DNA from: Gammaproteobacteria bacterium
GTDB taxonomy: Bacteria > Pseudomonadota > Gammaproteobacteria > Arenicellales > Poriferihabitantaceae
Assembly (NCBI GenBank): GCA_009839585.1
Contig: VXPI01000354.1
Coordinates: 1 to 9,119, forward strand
Direction: 5' to 3'
Length of the DNA stretch: 9,119 nt
Shown: piece by piece, positions 8,851 to 9,119 of the stretch
Layout of the letters: every line of letters begins with the position of its first letter
Position numbering within the stretch: the stretch's first letter is position 1
Notes under the pieces: model-generated
Databases searched by the model: none
The model's input: only the letters and a program-made list of their open reading frames with translations
Told to the model about the DNA's origin: nothing
Program-made: the position numbers and the translations under genes

Positions 8851-9119
8851 CTACCCGGTCGAATGGTGCGGCGACTGTCCCTTCACTTCTTTGCCTTCAA
8901 GAAACTCCTGCCATTTGCGAACCGTTACTTCCTGAAAAGCCTTCACTACAGGGTTGAATTCAACTGGATGTGCATCCCAGAATTTCTCATAGCCTTCCTG
9001 TTCCGCCTCAATCGCATAGCGGTCCTGATCCAGTAGTGGGGCAATCAACCAGCGATTGGAAACCCGCATGACCATGTCCATTAATATGCGAGGGATGCGT
9101 ATCGGCAGATAGGGGAGTT
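8851..9119 (-). CDS. sdmA: C-terminal end of a Rieske-type oxygenase, probable sterol C-4 demethylase SdmA
   Basis: The frame is open to the right edge, reading LPYLPIRIPRILMDMVMRV from 9117, so the ATG at 9081 is internal and only about the last 89 residues are present. It ends at TAG 8853-8851. The segment APLLDQDRYAIEAEQEG followed by FNPVVKAFQEVTVRKWQEF resembles the end of the catalytic domain of Rieske non-heme iron oxygenases, where an acidic D-x-D/R...E-x-Q helix is followed by a short tail ending in a Trp. The Rieske [2Fe-2S] centre and iron ligands would be outside the window and cannot be seen. SdmA is the oxygenase that oxidises the C-4 methyl group in bacterial sterol synthesis. 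The name rests on this partial resemblance plus the position 36 bases upstream of the sterol reductase. Confidence 0.6.
   Translation of the reverse strand, partial: LPYLPIRIPRILMDMVMRVSNRWLIAPLLDQDRYAIEAEQEGYEKFWDAHPVEFNPVVKAFQEVTVRKWQEFLEGKEVKGQSPHHSTG

Larger units (their letters stand above)
2889..9119 (-). other. Sterol biosynthesis operon (continues beyond right edge)
   Basis: Four consecutive minus-strand genes with gaps of 36 and 11 bases and then a 4-base overlap: Rieske oxygenase (probable SdmA), sterol reductase, CYP51 and the monooxygenase-cyclase fusion. All four have roles in the lower sterol pathway, from squalene to C-4 demethylated products. The spacing indicates one polycistronic transcript read from right to left. 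The promoter and any further genes, such as an SdmB-type reductase, squalene synthase or a delta-24 reductase, would lie beyond base 9119. No clear intrinsic terminator is seen downstream of 2889 on the minus strand. Confidence 0.85.

Overview
This window holds most of a bacterial sterol biosynthesis operon on the minus strand. It sits next to a convergent catalase-peroxidase gene (katG) on the plus strand, with a decayed gene between them. The host is clearly bacterial: genes are packed tail to head, there are Shine-Dalgarno sequences, one junction is a 4-base ATGA overlap, and the P450 has no membrane anchor. Base composition is balanced, and the KatG and DUF3574 types would suit a proteobacterium, possibly a gammaproteobacterium. 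The sequence alone does not fix the lineage.

Layout on the + strand: 3-2117 is katG, cut at its 5' end by the window edge. 2118-2888 has no intact gene. Its main content is a broken DUF3574-type secreted protein gene (about 2322-2832) with a stop codon in a conserved Gly-Gln-Trp motif and then a frameshift.

Layout on the minus strand, in transcription order from the right edge: the 3' end of a Rieske-type oxygenase, probably the sterol C-4 demethylase SdmA (9119-8851); a polytopic sterol reductase, probably delta-14 (8814-7765); a CYP51 sterol 14-alpha-demethylase (7753-6353); and a 1155-residue protein (6356-2889) that joins a squalene monooxygenase domain to a complete oxidosqualene cyclase domain in one reading frame. 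Gaps are 36 and 11 bases, then a 4-base overlap, so these look like one transcription unit. Its promoter lies beyond the right edge.

Together the genes would take squalene to 2,3-oxidosqualene and then to a lanosterol-type product (both by the fusion). The 14-alpha methyl group is then removed (CYP51), the resulting C14-C15 double bond is reduced (reductase), and C-4 demethylation starts (SdmA). The genes are transcribed in the reverse of this order. The most notable item is the monooxygenase-cyclase fusion, which would place the two entry enzymes of sterol synthesis in a single polypeptide.
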